This document shows positions 8,247 through 17,900 of a stretch of 64,000 nt of DNA, piece after piece. Under the pieces are notes generated by a model. The model searched no databases and was not told where the DNA came from. It saw nothing but the letters and a program-made list of their open reading frames with translations. Position numbers and translations under genes: made by a program. Every line of letters starts with the position of its first letter. The first letter of the stretch is position 1. The stretch covers positions 248,001 through 312,000 of the forward strand of contig JAPFFF010000008.1 of the NCBI GenBank assembly GCA_039105265.1, in the 5' to 3' direction. Source of the DNA: Tritrichomonas musculus (Eukaryota > Parabasalia > Tritrichomonadida > Tritrichomonadidae).

Positions 8247-9482
8247 TCATGGATCTCCAGAAACATTCATCAATTTCCAATAGTTTATTTCAGCTCTTGG
8301 AATATGAGGCACTTCAGCGGCTTTCAATTCAAATGAAGAAGGCTTGCTAAACCAAACAAAAAGCAATGATCGGAAACGATTCAAGAAAATATGATTATCA
8401 CAGTTTACAGCGAACAACTTTGGCTTTATTTTTGCCATTCTCTCGAGCTGCATCATGCTAGACTTCATATTGAGTGAAGTGAAAAAAACATCTTCATCAG
8501 ACTTGTTAACGGTCGTTATTTTATTCATTAAATAACCGTATTGAAAAGTAATGAATTGCATCTTCACATCGTCAACTGATCGAAAAGGATGCTTAGTCGT
8601 TTCCTTTATTTGGTCACCAAAAAGTTGCTCGCAATCAATCATCAGGTTTTTGGTCGTCGGATAGGCAACGTGAAACGGATCTAAAAATGTGAGATTCTTA
8701 AATTTTTTCTGAAAAAGTAAAAGTGTATACGTTAAGCTCGCTGCATATTTTAAAGAACTGAAGTCTTTTACCGCTCTGTTTGAATACTTTTCATTGAAAA
8801 TTTCAATGCTTTCATAGTCATGTTCACTTGTGTAAATTTTTGGGCGGTTTTGAGTGTCAAAAAAGTCACTTTTTGAAACAGGCCGTCCAATGAAAAAGTC
8901 ATCATTGAAATAAATGAATTCGTTGGAAAGACCTGGAATGTTCGTTAGACAGTTTTCAATTGCGACCGAATTAAAATTGAAAATAGAATTTGAATCATTT
9001 TTAAATTCTTGCGGAATTGAGGAACCAAAAATCATGTGATGAGTGATAATTCGAATTTTTGTATGAGATGTATTTAGCCAACAAGGAATTTGGGTGCTGT
9101 TGTTTGCAACAATAATATATATTTTATTAATAATATGAAGAGCATACTTTTCAATTGATCTCAAAGAAAAACGAAGTTCATCTCCATCAATAAATCTCAT
9201 TTTAAACAATTTATCTTTGATTTTTATTCTATTTTTCTTTGAAACATATCGAAATGACGATACCCAAAGTGGATCCGAGCCATTAACCCAAGTATAAACA
9301 ATGTCAATAGTAGATTGCGGTTTATCAATCGAGTATTCATTTTCTAGTTTTTTTCTAAAGATTGGATCAATTGACATTTGAAACAAAAACTGTAATATAT
9401 TGATAAAAATAAAGATTGTAGAGAAAATAAAAGGATACATTTTGAACTTTTTATTCCTCAAGATTTTATATTTGCGTTTCAT
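8247..9482 (-). CDS. Stealth-family sugar-phosphate transferase, 411 aa, type II membrane protein
   Basis: All four Stealth regions can be seen. CR1 is DIVYTWVNGSDPLW (60-73). CR2 runs from FIDGDELRFSLRSIEKY (97-113) to YFNDDFFIGRP (191-201). CR3 lies about 242-310 (LKYAASL, DPFHVAYPTTKNLM, HPFRSVDDVKMQF). A CR4-like end, LFAVNCDNHIF, comes near 355-365. A hydrophobic segment at 16-35 after a very basic N-terminus suggests a Golgi-type signal anchor. Family knowledge: Stealth enzymes, including animal GlcNAc-1-phosphotransferase GNPTAB, move a sugar-1-phosphate from a nucleotide sugar to a glycan. The substrate here is unknown. No TCAY initiator is obvious before the ATG. Confidence 0.88.
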   Translation of the reverse strand: MKRKYKILRNKKFKMYPFIFSTIFIFINILQFLFQMSIDPIFRKKLENEYSIDKPQSTIDIVYTWVNGSDPLWVSSFRYVSKKNRIKIKDKLFKMRFIDGDELRFSLRSIEKYALHIINKIYIIVANNSTQIPCWLNTSHTKIRIITHHMIFGSSIPQEFKNDSNSIFNFNSVAIENCLTNIPGLSNEFIYFNDDFFIGRPVSKSDFFDTQNRPKIYTSEHDYESIEIFNEKYSNRAVKDFSSLKYAASLTYTLLLFQKKFKNLTFLDPFHVAYPTTKNLMIDCEQLFGDQIKETTKHPFRSVDDVKMQFITFQYGYLMNKITTVNKSDEDVFFTSLNMKSSMMQLERMAKIKPKLFAVNCDNHIFLNRFRSLLFVWFSKPSSFELKAAEVPHIPRAEINYWKLMNVSGDP

Positions 9483-9942
9483 TTGCTATTCATATAGCTA
9501 TTGTTTTATAGCAAGGTCAATTTTATTTGACCATATCACAATCTAAAAAAATTCATTCGAAGATTTTTTTTATTTCGTTCTTTAAAAATAAAGTAACCTA
9601 ATATTACATACCACAAAGATAATAACAAATAGAACAACAAGCCAATAATCATTTCAATTTTCCATTATGTAATAATAATTTCATTGACTATTTTCCATTC
9701 AGGAATAAAACATAGTGAAATACATTTATATCAATATAAATAATAACTTTCTAATTTATTTCAATAAGATTTCAAACTTGAATGGAAATGCGATTGGAAG
9801 TAATTCATAACAAGAGTTCTAATAATTCATTAAAACTTTGAAAAATATTTCTTACTAATCACAAAAAGAAAAGATAAAAATAAAAACAATAGTTTTGCAA
9901 AACGTTAACGTTTATTAATTGAAGAATTCTTGGCAATTTTCT
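9483..9942. other. Intergenic, nothing recognised
   Basis: AT-rich DNA between two leftward genes. It would contain the 5' region of the Stealth gene and the 3' region of the proline-rich gene. I find no frames or repeats worth naming. Confidence 0.4.
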
Positions 9943-10128
9943 TTATTCCTTATTTGGAGGTGGGTGGGAGCCATCTGGTGGTGGTCCTGGTGGATGTTCA
10001 CCGTCTGGTGGAGGACCTGGTGGATGACCATCTGGAGGTGGGCCTGGTGGATGACCGTCGGGTGGTGGGCCTGGTGGGCGTTCGCCATTAGGTGGTGGGC
10101 CACGTGGTTGCTTTTGTTCTTCAGACAT
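9943..10128 (-). CDS. Small proline-rich repeat protein, 61 aa
   Basis: After MSEEQKQPRGPPPNGER the protein is five near-copies of a 9-10 residue unit PPGPPPDG(H/E/S)H, ending PPPNKE. It would be disordered and acidic-His rich; there is no signal peptide or membrane segment. What argues for a real gene is the promoter-like sequence just upstream: TCACTT and TCATTA initiator matches 15 and 10 bases from the ATG. The opposite strand is also open (Trp-rich) but this is the complement of the repeat. Function unknown; proline-rich tails of trichomonad surface proteins are one possible relative. Confidence 0.55.
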   Translation of the reverse strand: MSEEQKQPRGPPPNGERPPGPPPDGHPPGPPPDGHPPGPPPDGEHPPGPPPDGSHPPPNKE

Positions 10129-10134
10129 TTTAAT

Positions 10135-10145
10135 TAATGAAGTGA
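10135..10145 (-). promoter_or_regulatory. Two overlapping Inr-like motifs of the proline-rich gene
   Basis: On the minus strand, TCACTT (10145-10140) and TCATTA (10140-10135) both fit the trichomonad initiator TCA(+1)Y(T/A). Their +1 adenines lie 15 and 10 bases before the ATG, the usual short 5' leader of these organisms. Confidence 0.5.
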
Positions 10146-10680
10146 TGAGATAAGAATCAGATACATCATTTCATTAATTAAATTTGAATGCTCATTCAAA
10201 AACAGCTCATATTCAATTTTTTGGAGAAATATTCAGAAAATTTTTATTTTTATTTATAGAAGTAATATAAAATTCTAATTTTTATTACCTATTAATATTT
10301 CTTTTATTTATGTTTACGATGTATATTCACAAAAACTCATGCTATTCAAATTTCTGATAAACAGTTTAATGTATTCAATTTTTCTTATCAAAGTTTATGG
10401 AAATTCATGACACGAATGTTTCTTCGGAATTATCATTTATTTAATACCAGCATGAAAACATTTTACATAATATTATGAAAACAAAATGCACAAACGAAAA
10501 CTTTGCTTTTAAAAAATTTACTTTATAATCATATTTAGTTTTTTAATATTCTTCGCATATTAATAATTACATATCATTTTAGAACAGAACTGAATGATAT
10601 ATATATATTTATATGATATGAATATTAAAATCAATTTTATAATATCTATTTTTGTAATTTTTTATATATATAAATATATA
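10146..10680. other. Intergenic, nothing recognised
   Basis: AT-rich spacer with TATATA runs near 10597 and 10664. No frame, repeat family or RNA gene seen. Confidence 0.4.
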
Positions 10681-11275
10681 ATGGATAAAACAGCCTATTT
10701 GAGGATTTTTCACTGAGTAGAACAAATATACTAAAAGATCTCTTCATTTGGAGATATCAAATAATAATTAAGATATTGATGATTTTTTTAAAAAGACTCT
10801 ATAGAAAGTGAACATTTCAGAATTCAACCTCAGGAAATGGATGAATATCAAGTCACTGACATGAAAAAGTGCAGAAGACTTATATGAGCAACAACGCCAT
10901 GTTAGTGAAATGACAATTGCAGTAAAGAGATTTTGGTGCAGGGAAGATATTGAACAAATGAAAGCAAATCAGAATTTTGATGTTCCAGAGTTGAACCAGA
11001 TCAGCTGAAATACCAAGTGCTTCTTGGAGTTGACGTGATACCTAAATATTGACGAGAGATAAAAGAAAAGGTACAGAGAAGTGCCGATCAGGAAGTTGTT
11101 GTTGCACTCTAGTTCTAGGTCTTGATCAAGGATACAAGGAAACTTTCAAGAAGGACTTGCCAATGCACAACAACAGTAGTTTGAACTTGTTAACAATCAA
11201 TGATCATTTACTGTTTTATTTATTCATTTTTAAATATTATTTTTTTTTAATTATTATTTTAAGAATGAATTAAAA
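10681..11275 (+). pseudogene. Decayed coding sequence, family unknown
   Basis: The base composition rises here and all three frames give protein-like pieces that keep switching, for example FRIQPQEMDEYQVTDMKKC near 10820, then YQVLLGVDVIPKY near 11012, then REIKEKVQRSADQEVVVAL. None has a credible start, and stops interrupt each. A 74-codon frame at 11049-11273 is part of this debris. I could not tell the family. Confidence 0.35.
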
Positions 11276-11549
11276 TTAATGAAACTGTTTTATTATTAAT
11301 TTTTTTTTTTTTTAAATAATAGATATATTTAAGACAACAACTTTTTCAGAAAGCGGATATTCAAAAAGTTTCTAAAAAGACACTTCTTTTTTTTTTTTTT
11401 GTATGATTCAGTATATTCGAAGATAGAAAACATTGAAGACCTGCATTCGTTTCTTAAAAATAAAAAGAAGAGATCGATAAAAAGATAATAAAGAAAAAGT
11501 TTTAAGTTAGAAATTGTTTAGTTAATTAAGTGGCTGAAGAAGAATGACT

Positions 11550-12121
11550 TTAGTCGTTTTGGTGTTGGAATTCGTAGGCTTCGATCATCATCACGCGCTC
11601 ATCAATATCATTCTTCATTCTTTTCTGCTTGCTCGTAAGATTCTTGCCTTTGCTTTCATCGAATAAGTCGTAGTTGTTCGCCTTCAGTATTTCAAAGATT
11701 TCTTCGAATGAAGGACGGTTTTCTGCTTCAAAATGCACGGATGGCGCAGAATGAACATTACTTCCCCTTCAGTAAGGAATCGTTTCACTGACTTGTGGTT
11801 TGAGTCTTTCAGCTCCTTCATCGCATATTCTTCATTTTTCACAACAAGCTTAACACTCGATGTGCCGCCTTCACCGATCGTTGACTTCACAATGTAATCT
11901 GAAAAGTCAAAGAAATCAAGTTTATGTGAGTCACCTTTCAGCGCAATGAGATACCCCTTCATCCTCGAGTTTTCTTTTATCAATACACTGTTTTCTCCTT
12001 TCAGTTGACAGTTTTCTCCTTTCAGTTGACAGTTTTCTCCTTTCAGTTGACTGTTTTCTCCTTTCAGTTGAATAATTTCATCTTCGTTTTCTGGACTTTT
12101 TTTCTCATTAATTGTTTTCAT
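11550..12121 (-). pseudogene. Protein kinase remnant: coiled coil plus partial N-lobe joined to end of C-lobe
   Basis: The frame from 12121 begins with four QLKGEN(S/C) heptads encoded by a 21-bp tandem repeat (about 11988-12071), a coiled-coil segment. A kinase N-lobe follows, with glycine loop GEGGTSSV and the lysine strand YAMKEL, then MFILRHPCI. There the sequence jumps to another frame reading HFEAENRPSFEEIFEIL, which is normally the end of a kinase C-lobe. The catalytic loop, DFG and activation segment are gone, so this is an internal deletion of well over 100 codons. Trichomonad genomes carry very large kinase families, many with coiled coils. The remnant sits just downstream of ankyrin debris on the same strand and may once have been one gene with it. 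Confidence 0.7.
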
Positions 12122-12159
12122 TTTCGTTTCTGTTCCTGCTTTGTTTGCTTTGATTGGTC

Positions 12160-12796
12160 CTTTAGATAGAAGGTCAACAATTTCTGGATGATTTCATTCT
12201 CTTGCATAGTCAATGGAAGCTTTGTGAATACATTATTTCAAAATCCCATAAATTATTCAATTTTGCAATACGATGAAAAAAAACATGATTTGAATATTAT
12301 GAATGATTTTAATTTAAAATTTCTTTAATGTTGATATCAATACCTTCTTGTCTTAACAATAGTTCAACAATTTCTTTATGACCATTATACGAAGCAAGAA
12401 TCAACGCTGTATTATGAAATGTTCGAGTTAAATTCCATAAATCATTCAATTTTGCAATACGATGAAAAAAATATGATTTGAATATAATGAATATTCTTGA
12501 TTTAAAATGCCTTTAATGTTGATACCAATACCTTCTTGTCTTAATAATAGTTCAACAATTTCTTTATGTCCATTATATGCAGCAGTAATCAACGCCGTCA
12601 TATGAAATGTTCGAGCTAGATTCCATAAATCATTCAATTTTGCAATACGATGAAAAAAATATGATTTGAACACCATGAATGGTCTTGATTTAAAATATCT
12701 TGAATGTTGATATCAATTTTCTTGCTTGAAAAAAAGTTTTCGAACTATTTCCAAATCTCCTCTCGCTGAAGCTTTCAAAAATTCTTGGTTGCTCAT
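12160..12796 (-). pseudogene. Ankyrin-repeat gene remnant with 188-bp tandem units
   Basis: From the ATG at 12796 the start MSNQEFLKASARGDLEIVRK is a typical trichomonad ankyrin N-terminus. The frame closes after about 27 codons. Downstream, TALI(T/L)A(A/S)YNGHKEIVEL plus LLRQEG ankyrin units recur in a tandem repeat with a period of 188 bp (phases at about 12308, 12496 and 12684). As 188 is not a multiple of three, each repeat shifts frame, so the array cannot be read through. A last piece near 12165-12255 (VFTKLPLTMQENEIIQK) leads to the kinase remnant. Probably a dead ankyrin or ankyrin-kinase gene. Confidence 0.65.
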
Positions 12797-13296
12797 GATT
12801 TTTTATTTTTAAAAAAGTAAAAATATTTTGAGATAAAATAAACTATTCAACCAATAATTTTTGAAAGCTTTAATAAAAATATATTCTCAATTTTTTTAAA
12901 TAAAGAAAAAGTGTAATTATCTTCCAAAAAAAAATTGTTTTTATTGAATCAAAAAGATTTTATTTTTAGACAATAAGTTTTGTAATTTTTTCAAATAAAA
13001 AATACAGTCACAATCAATTCTGGAATTAAATAATTCGCAAACTTTAAAAAGCGTAGCTTTTTGAATTAATGTCTCTTAATATTTGACCTTTTTATAAAAA
13101 AAATAATGGAAAAAAATAAAGTATATATTTGCTGGCTTCGCTACATCATGAAGAGAGTTCAATTTAACAGATCATTTTTATCATATTTACATTCATATAT
13201 TGTCTAGATTACGTTTTGAAATTATGAAATGATTCCTAAAAAAATAAAAGGGATAGATACTTTTTATACAATAATTAACTTTCAAAATCAAATGCA
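12797..13296. other. Intergenic, nothing recognised
   Basis: AT-rich spacer between the ankyrin remnant and the next leftward gene. I see no feature in it. Confidence 0.35.
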
Positions 13297-13974
13297 TCAA
13301 GATCCGTAAATTCCTTTTTGAACCTTACATGACAAATCTGAAGATATCATTTTGATAGCAAATGAAGTAAGGCAATTTTTAACATATGGAACAAATTCTA
13401 CATTATATTTGATCATTTTATATGGATATGCAGTCAAAACTCCATTGAAACGAGACATTTGGATTAAAAAATAATTCTGAATATGATTTTTGGGTTTGGG
13501 CAAAAGTGGAACAAACTTACCCATTGATGTAGCAAATCCTATGTAACCAAAAACACGATCTGCATAAAATGTTTCAGCTCCTTTAAAAGTCATTTCAAAT
13601 TTTTTATTTTTTTTATTTCTGAATTCACGGATGCAATCTATCGGATAATTAATTCCTGTAGCATACAAAGCACCAAGTGAACCACCAGCTAAATAAACAA
13701 TTGTTTGTGATTTATTCTTTGGATCTTCCTTAATTTTTTTAAAATCTTCATTAAAATGTGCAATTGTTTCTACAGCAGCTTTATAAGAAATTCGCGACAC
13801 TCCACTTTGAATAGTTGATAAAGAAATATCGAAAAAATCTATATTTGATGGCTGCGTTCCTTGAATTCCTTTAAAAACTAAATTCGAGACGAACTCATTC
13901 ATCATTGCGACCGCAAATGTGTGATGAATCGGTTCTTTGCTAGGAAGGATTGCGTGGTCACTAAAACTTGTCAT
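13297..13974 (-). CDS. Unknown protein, 225 aa, possible divergent mitochondrial-carrier relative
   Basis: The middle reads LAGGSLGALYATGINYPIDC followed by IREFRN (residues 95-120). This resembles the carrier-family pattern of a glycine-rich helix ending in PxDxxR. A weaker echo, NGVLTAYPYKMIKYNV, comes near 180. Three full carrier repeats are not evident and the protein is shorter than the usual 300 aa. If the resemblance is real it would be a hydrogenosomal or other organelle membrane protein; otherwise function is unknown. The start is supported by an initiator-like TCATAA 15 bases upstream. No signal peptide. Confidence 0.6.
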   Translation of the reverse strand: MTSFSDHAILPSKEPIHHTFAVAMMNEFVSNLVFKGIQGTQPSNIDFFDISLSTIQSGVSRISYKAAVETIAHFNEDFKKIKEDPKNKSQTIVYLAGGSLGALYATGINYPIDCIREFRNKKNKKFEMTFKGAETFYADRVFGYIGFATSMGKFVPLLPKPKNHIQNYFLIQMSRFNGVLTAYPYKMIKYNVEFVPYVKNCLTSFAIKMISSDLSCKVQKGIYGS

Positions 13975-13985
13975 TTAAAAGAGTA

Positions 13986-13991
13986 TTATGA
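13986..13991 (-). promoter_or_regulatory. Inr-like motif
   Basis: TCATAA on the minus strand fits TCA(+1)Y(T/A). Its +1 adenine (13989) is 15 bases before the ATG at 13974. Confidence 0.4.
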
Positions 13992-14956
13992 AAGATCAAA
14001 ATACATTTTTTTCAAAAAATTATAGTTAATAAATTTTCTTAACTAATTGAATTTTTCTAATCCGATAAAAAACTCCATTCAGAAAAAATTGAATATTTTA
14101 ATATTTTTTGAGAGATATTATCCAATCAAAACTTAATCGGAAACGTTAATTTTTTTTTGAATACGTTTATATTATGGAAAGATATTTTTTTTTAAAAAAA
14201 AAACAAGTAAACAGGTAAAACATCATTAAAATAGTGAGATATAAACTGCATTTTTTTATTGATATATATAATTGATTGTCATTAAGAAGTAATTGTTTTT
14301 TATTAATATATTATCATTTATCTATTTTTTATTTTTTTCATACATTAATTGGTCAGTTTTATCTCAATTTAGATGATTTATCATTCATGAAATTTTTAAT
14401 TACGTTAACCTAGCGTCAATTCAAAACGAGGTTGACGCACTCTATTTTCTTGATATGAAATGTTATTCAGGAAGATTTTCTGGAAAAAAAAAAAAAATAT
14501 TTAAAAGATAAAGAAATGATTTTTTATGCATGAAATGATTGAATAATAAGTACTTAATATCTTTTTTTGGATTAATACATTAACTATTTTTTTTTGGAAA
14601 TATTTAAGTATCAACAATATTGCTAGGTTTTCCTGTCCAAACGAGTTCTCATTGAAAAAGTTATGAAACTATTCCTGTCTTCTTTCATTTTTGGACAGGA
14701 CTGTCCATAATTGAGATGATATGGTTGTCCTTATTGATAAAATTTCATAAAAATCATCATTGCTATATTTAGGAAAAGAAGCAATATTCAATCATATTCA
14801 TGACAGATTTAAAATAAATCTAGGCCCATACAAATAATTTTTCAAAATTTTATAAAATTTTATAATTATGCCTATTCAATTTTTCAGTTTTTATTGAAAA
14901 AATTGAATAGTTTATTTTTTGACTTCGTATATTCTTTCTCCAGAGCTGTAGTCAAA
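13992..14956. other. Intergenic region between divergent genes, with small inverted repeats
   Basis: Mostly AT-rich. Two short inverted repeats stand out: GCGTCAA/TTGACGC around 14413-14438, and CCTGTCCAAA (14632-14641) with TTTGGACAGG (14690-14699). The second pair could be the ends of a 68-bp miniature element or a chance hairpin. No frames. Confidence 0.35.
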
Positions 14957-14962
14957 TCATTA
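14957..14962 (+). promoter_or_regulatory. Inr-like motif of the DEAH-RBR gene
   Basis: TCATTA with its +1 adenine at 14959, 27 bases before the ATG. It fits TCA(+1)Y(T/A), though the leader is longer than for the other genes here. Confidence 0.35.
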
Positions 14963-14985
14963 TTTTTTTTAGCATCTAGAGATAT

Positions 14986-17900
14986 ATGGCACATGAATTC
15001 CATTTTGATAGAATTTTTGTTCAGCATATATCAAACAAGGTTAACCTATTAGATTCAAAAGTTCAACGCACAGAAAAGCTTTTAAACATAAACAAATTTA
15101 CTCCAAATTCCAAAAAAATGATATCATCGATGAAAAAAATGATGTTCGATATCAACAGTAACTTAAGTTATTTAAATTCACCATCAATATTTCAAGAAGA
15201 TTTTTTTCAAGCAATTTCATTGATTGATACCGCAATTAATACTTATATTACATCATTAAATTCAATCGAGTCACCCAAAGATAACATTATTAGCTTACTT
15301 CAAAAAGATATTGAAAAATTTTCCAAATCAGCGTTAATTTTTATTTCAGTTTTTCAAGAAATCATTACATCACATTCAAATTCCAAATCTACAAATCAAA
15401 AAGAAAATGATCAGATTAACCTTCGACTTGGAATTGAATCAGTTATCTTCACTTTTTCTGTTAATGTTAATCCAACCACCGAATACCCATTTTTTAAGTC
15501 CAATTACATTGAAATATATCAATTTTATCATCAAATCAACAACATTTCAGATCCAATTGCCGCCATTGAATCTTACTGCGGAACAGGAAAAACGCTTCTA
15601 ATTCCAATGATTTTACTTTGTCGTAGTTTGAAGGATAAAATGAAAGTTCCTTTTGTCATTTTGTCTCAGCCGTCACCGAAGCATGTTGAATCCAAAGATC
15701 TCTTTTTCAATAAAAAATTGTCGAAATATGTCTCAATTATCAGTGATCCAAACAAACTTACAGAAACAATTAAAAATTACGATGAAAATGACGAAAATTC
15801 TAAATTGATCCTTGGTCTTTCATCTCCTTACAATTTGCTGCCAATGCTCTATGATCTGAGGAGAAATCAGAATTTTTATCAACAGACAAGATTCATCATT
15901 GATGAATTAAGTCAAAGAACAATTTATTTTGACGTTTTATTATCAAAATTGGGTCTTTTAAGGAATGATTTTAAACTACCTTTAAATGTCATATTGATGT
16001 CAGCTTCCTTTTCAAACGAAGTTTTGAAACCTTTTGGAAATCAAGTAAAAATGATTTCTTTAATAAAACATCCACTTTTTGAGATAAGACAAAGAGCACC
16101 AATAATTGAAAGAAACATTTATAAAATTAACAATGTAATTGTTCCTAATGAATCAGTTAATGTTATCAAAGAGATGGCAAAAGTTAATTCATCAATTGAA
16201 GAAGGAAACATTCTTTGTTTTCTCTCAGGAATTGGAAATTGTAATAAATTGAAAAAGTCAATTTATTCATTACTAAGAAACACAAAAGAAACAGAAAAAG
16301 AAAGAAAAATTGTCATTCTTCAAACTAATTTAAAACCAAATGAAACAAAAGAGAATTATTTCCGTAGACTTCAAAATGAATTCGAATTAAATGAAGGTTT
16401 ACGTGAAGGTAAAAATTATCGTTATGATTTCTTGTATTTCATTCCACTTGTTTTGTCTGGAATTGTTGAAGATACAATTTATGAGTTATCACAAGAAGAG
16501 TTTCCTGGTGAATTAAAAAAGATAAATAAATTCATTTGTTCAACACCAATGCTGCAGTCATCCTTTACAATTGATAAATTATCAGTTGTCATTGATAGTG
16601 GATTGGCAAAAGAAGCTGGATTTGACATTTTCACCGGTTTGACAACATTGACTGAAAAACAAGTTTCTTTTGAAATAATGAACCAAAGAAAAGGAAGATT
16701 AGGAAGAACAATGAATGGTTTATATGTACCAATTTGTTCTCCAAAATATTTGATTCCTCAATGTCAAACTTCACCTATTGAAAAAGTCGATTTAACAAAT
16801 TATATTTTGTATCTCAAAAACGTTGGAATTGACATTGAAAAATTGAGAAATCTTCCTTCAAATCCAGATTCTTCCATCCTTGATTTTACAATGGATAACA
16901 TGACTTATGTTGGTGCAATTGATCCAAAGACAAATGAAATTACACCATTTGGTCGTGAAATGCTCAAATATTCATTTATTTCAATTTATTATGCTGCTTC
17001 AGTTCTTAAGTTTCGAGATACATTTGAGAAAAACGATAGACCATACGCAAACTTTATTGCAACATACATATCGTTAGTTATTCAAATGGATTCGATTCTT
17101 GTTCAAGAAGATAATTCCGAAAAACTTTCAAGATTCTTCCGAGAAGATTCAGACATTGTCACTTTAATTAATGCTTTGAATTCGTTAATATTGTCTAAAA
17201 TTACAGACAATAATGAGAAGAGAGATCTCGTTGAATCATATGGATTTTCATATTCAACATTTCTCGTTTTCATTGAAAATATGCAAACAATAACAGACAT
17301 GATTTTCCCAGGAAAAACAACTGCTGATGTCATTCGTTCACTTGGAAGCTTTGTGAAAAAATTAGATGGAATTTCATCAATCATTGACAGATTTATTTTG
17401 GAAGTAATTAAAGTTTATCCTCATTGGAAGAGAATCCATTCTATTGAAATGAGGTATGTAAGTGGTGCTGGAAACTTTGACAGTCGTCCTTCATTAATTT
17501 TTGATGCAAGCGATCGTTTGAAGTTTCCAAATCAAAAAAAGCCAAATGCTGAAGTTCGAATATCGAGTCGTCCAGGATGGAATGGAATTGTCATTCCTAG
17601 TGAATGTTACTGTTTTAACATTTCAAGAAATATGAATTCAAACTTCAACATTGGACGACTAGTTCATCGAATGTCGAAGAAATCAAAATGCTGCATTACA
17701 TCAGTTGAATGCGACAAAAGTGCCTTAAATCCATGGTTTGATGTTTTGCTCTCATCGTACTTTAATGACGGCTACTTTTTAAATATTCGTTATTTCAAAA
17801 ATGTAGTGAAAAAGAAGAATCCTGAAAATAAAATGGAAGAAATAACTTATGAAAAAAGAATGTTCCATATATCAAACGTTGAAGATAGAGTTTTTGTTTC

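Noticed and set aside
9919-10137. Trp-rich 72-codon frame on the plus strand
   Set aside because: It is the complement of the proline-rich repeat and has no promoter-like motif; the minus-strand frame explains it.
11049-11273. Short Cys/Lys frame as a gene
   Set aside because: Part of a longer decayed region with frame changes; no promoter and no recognisable domain.
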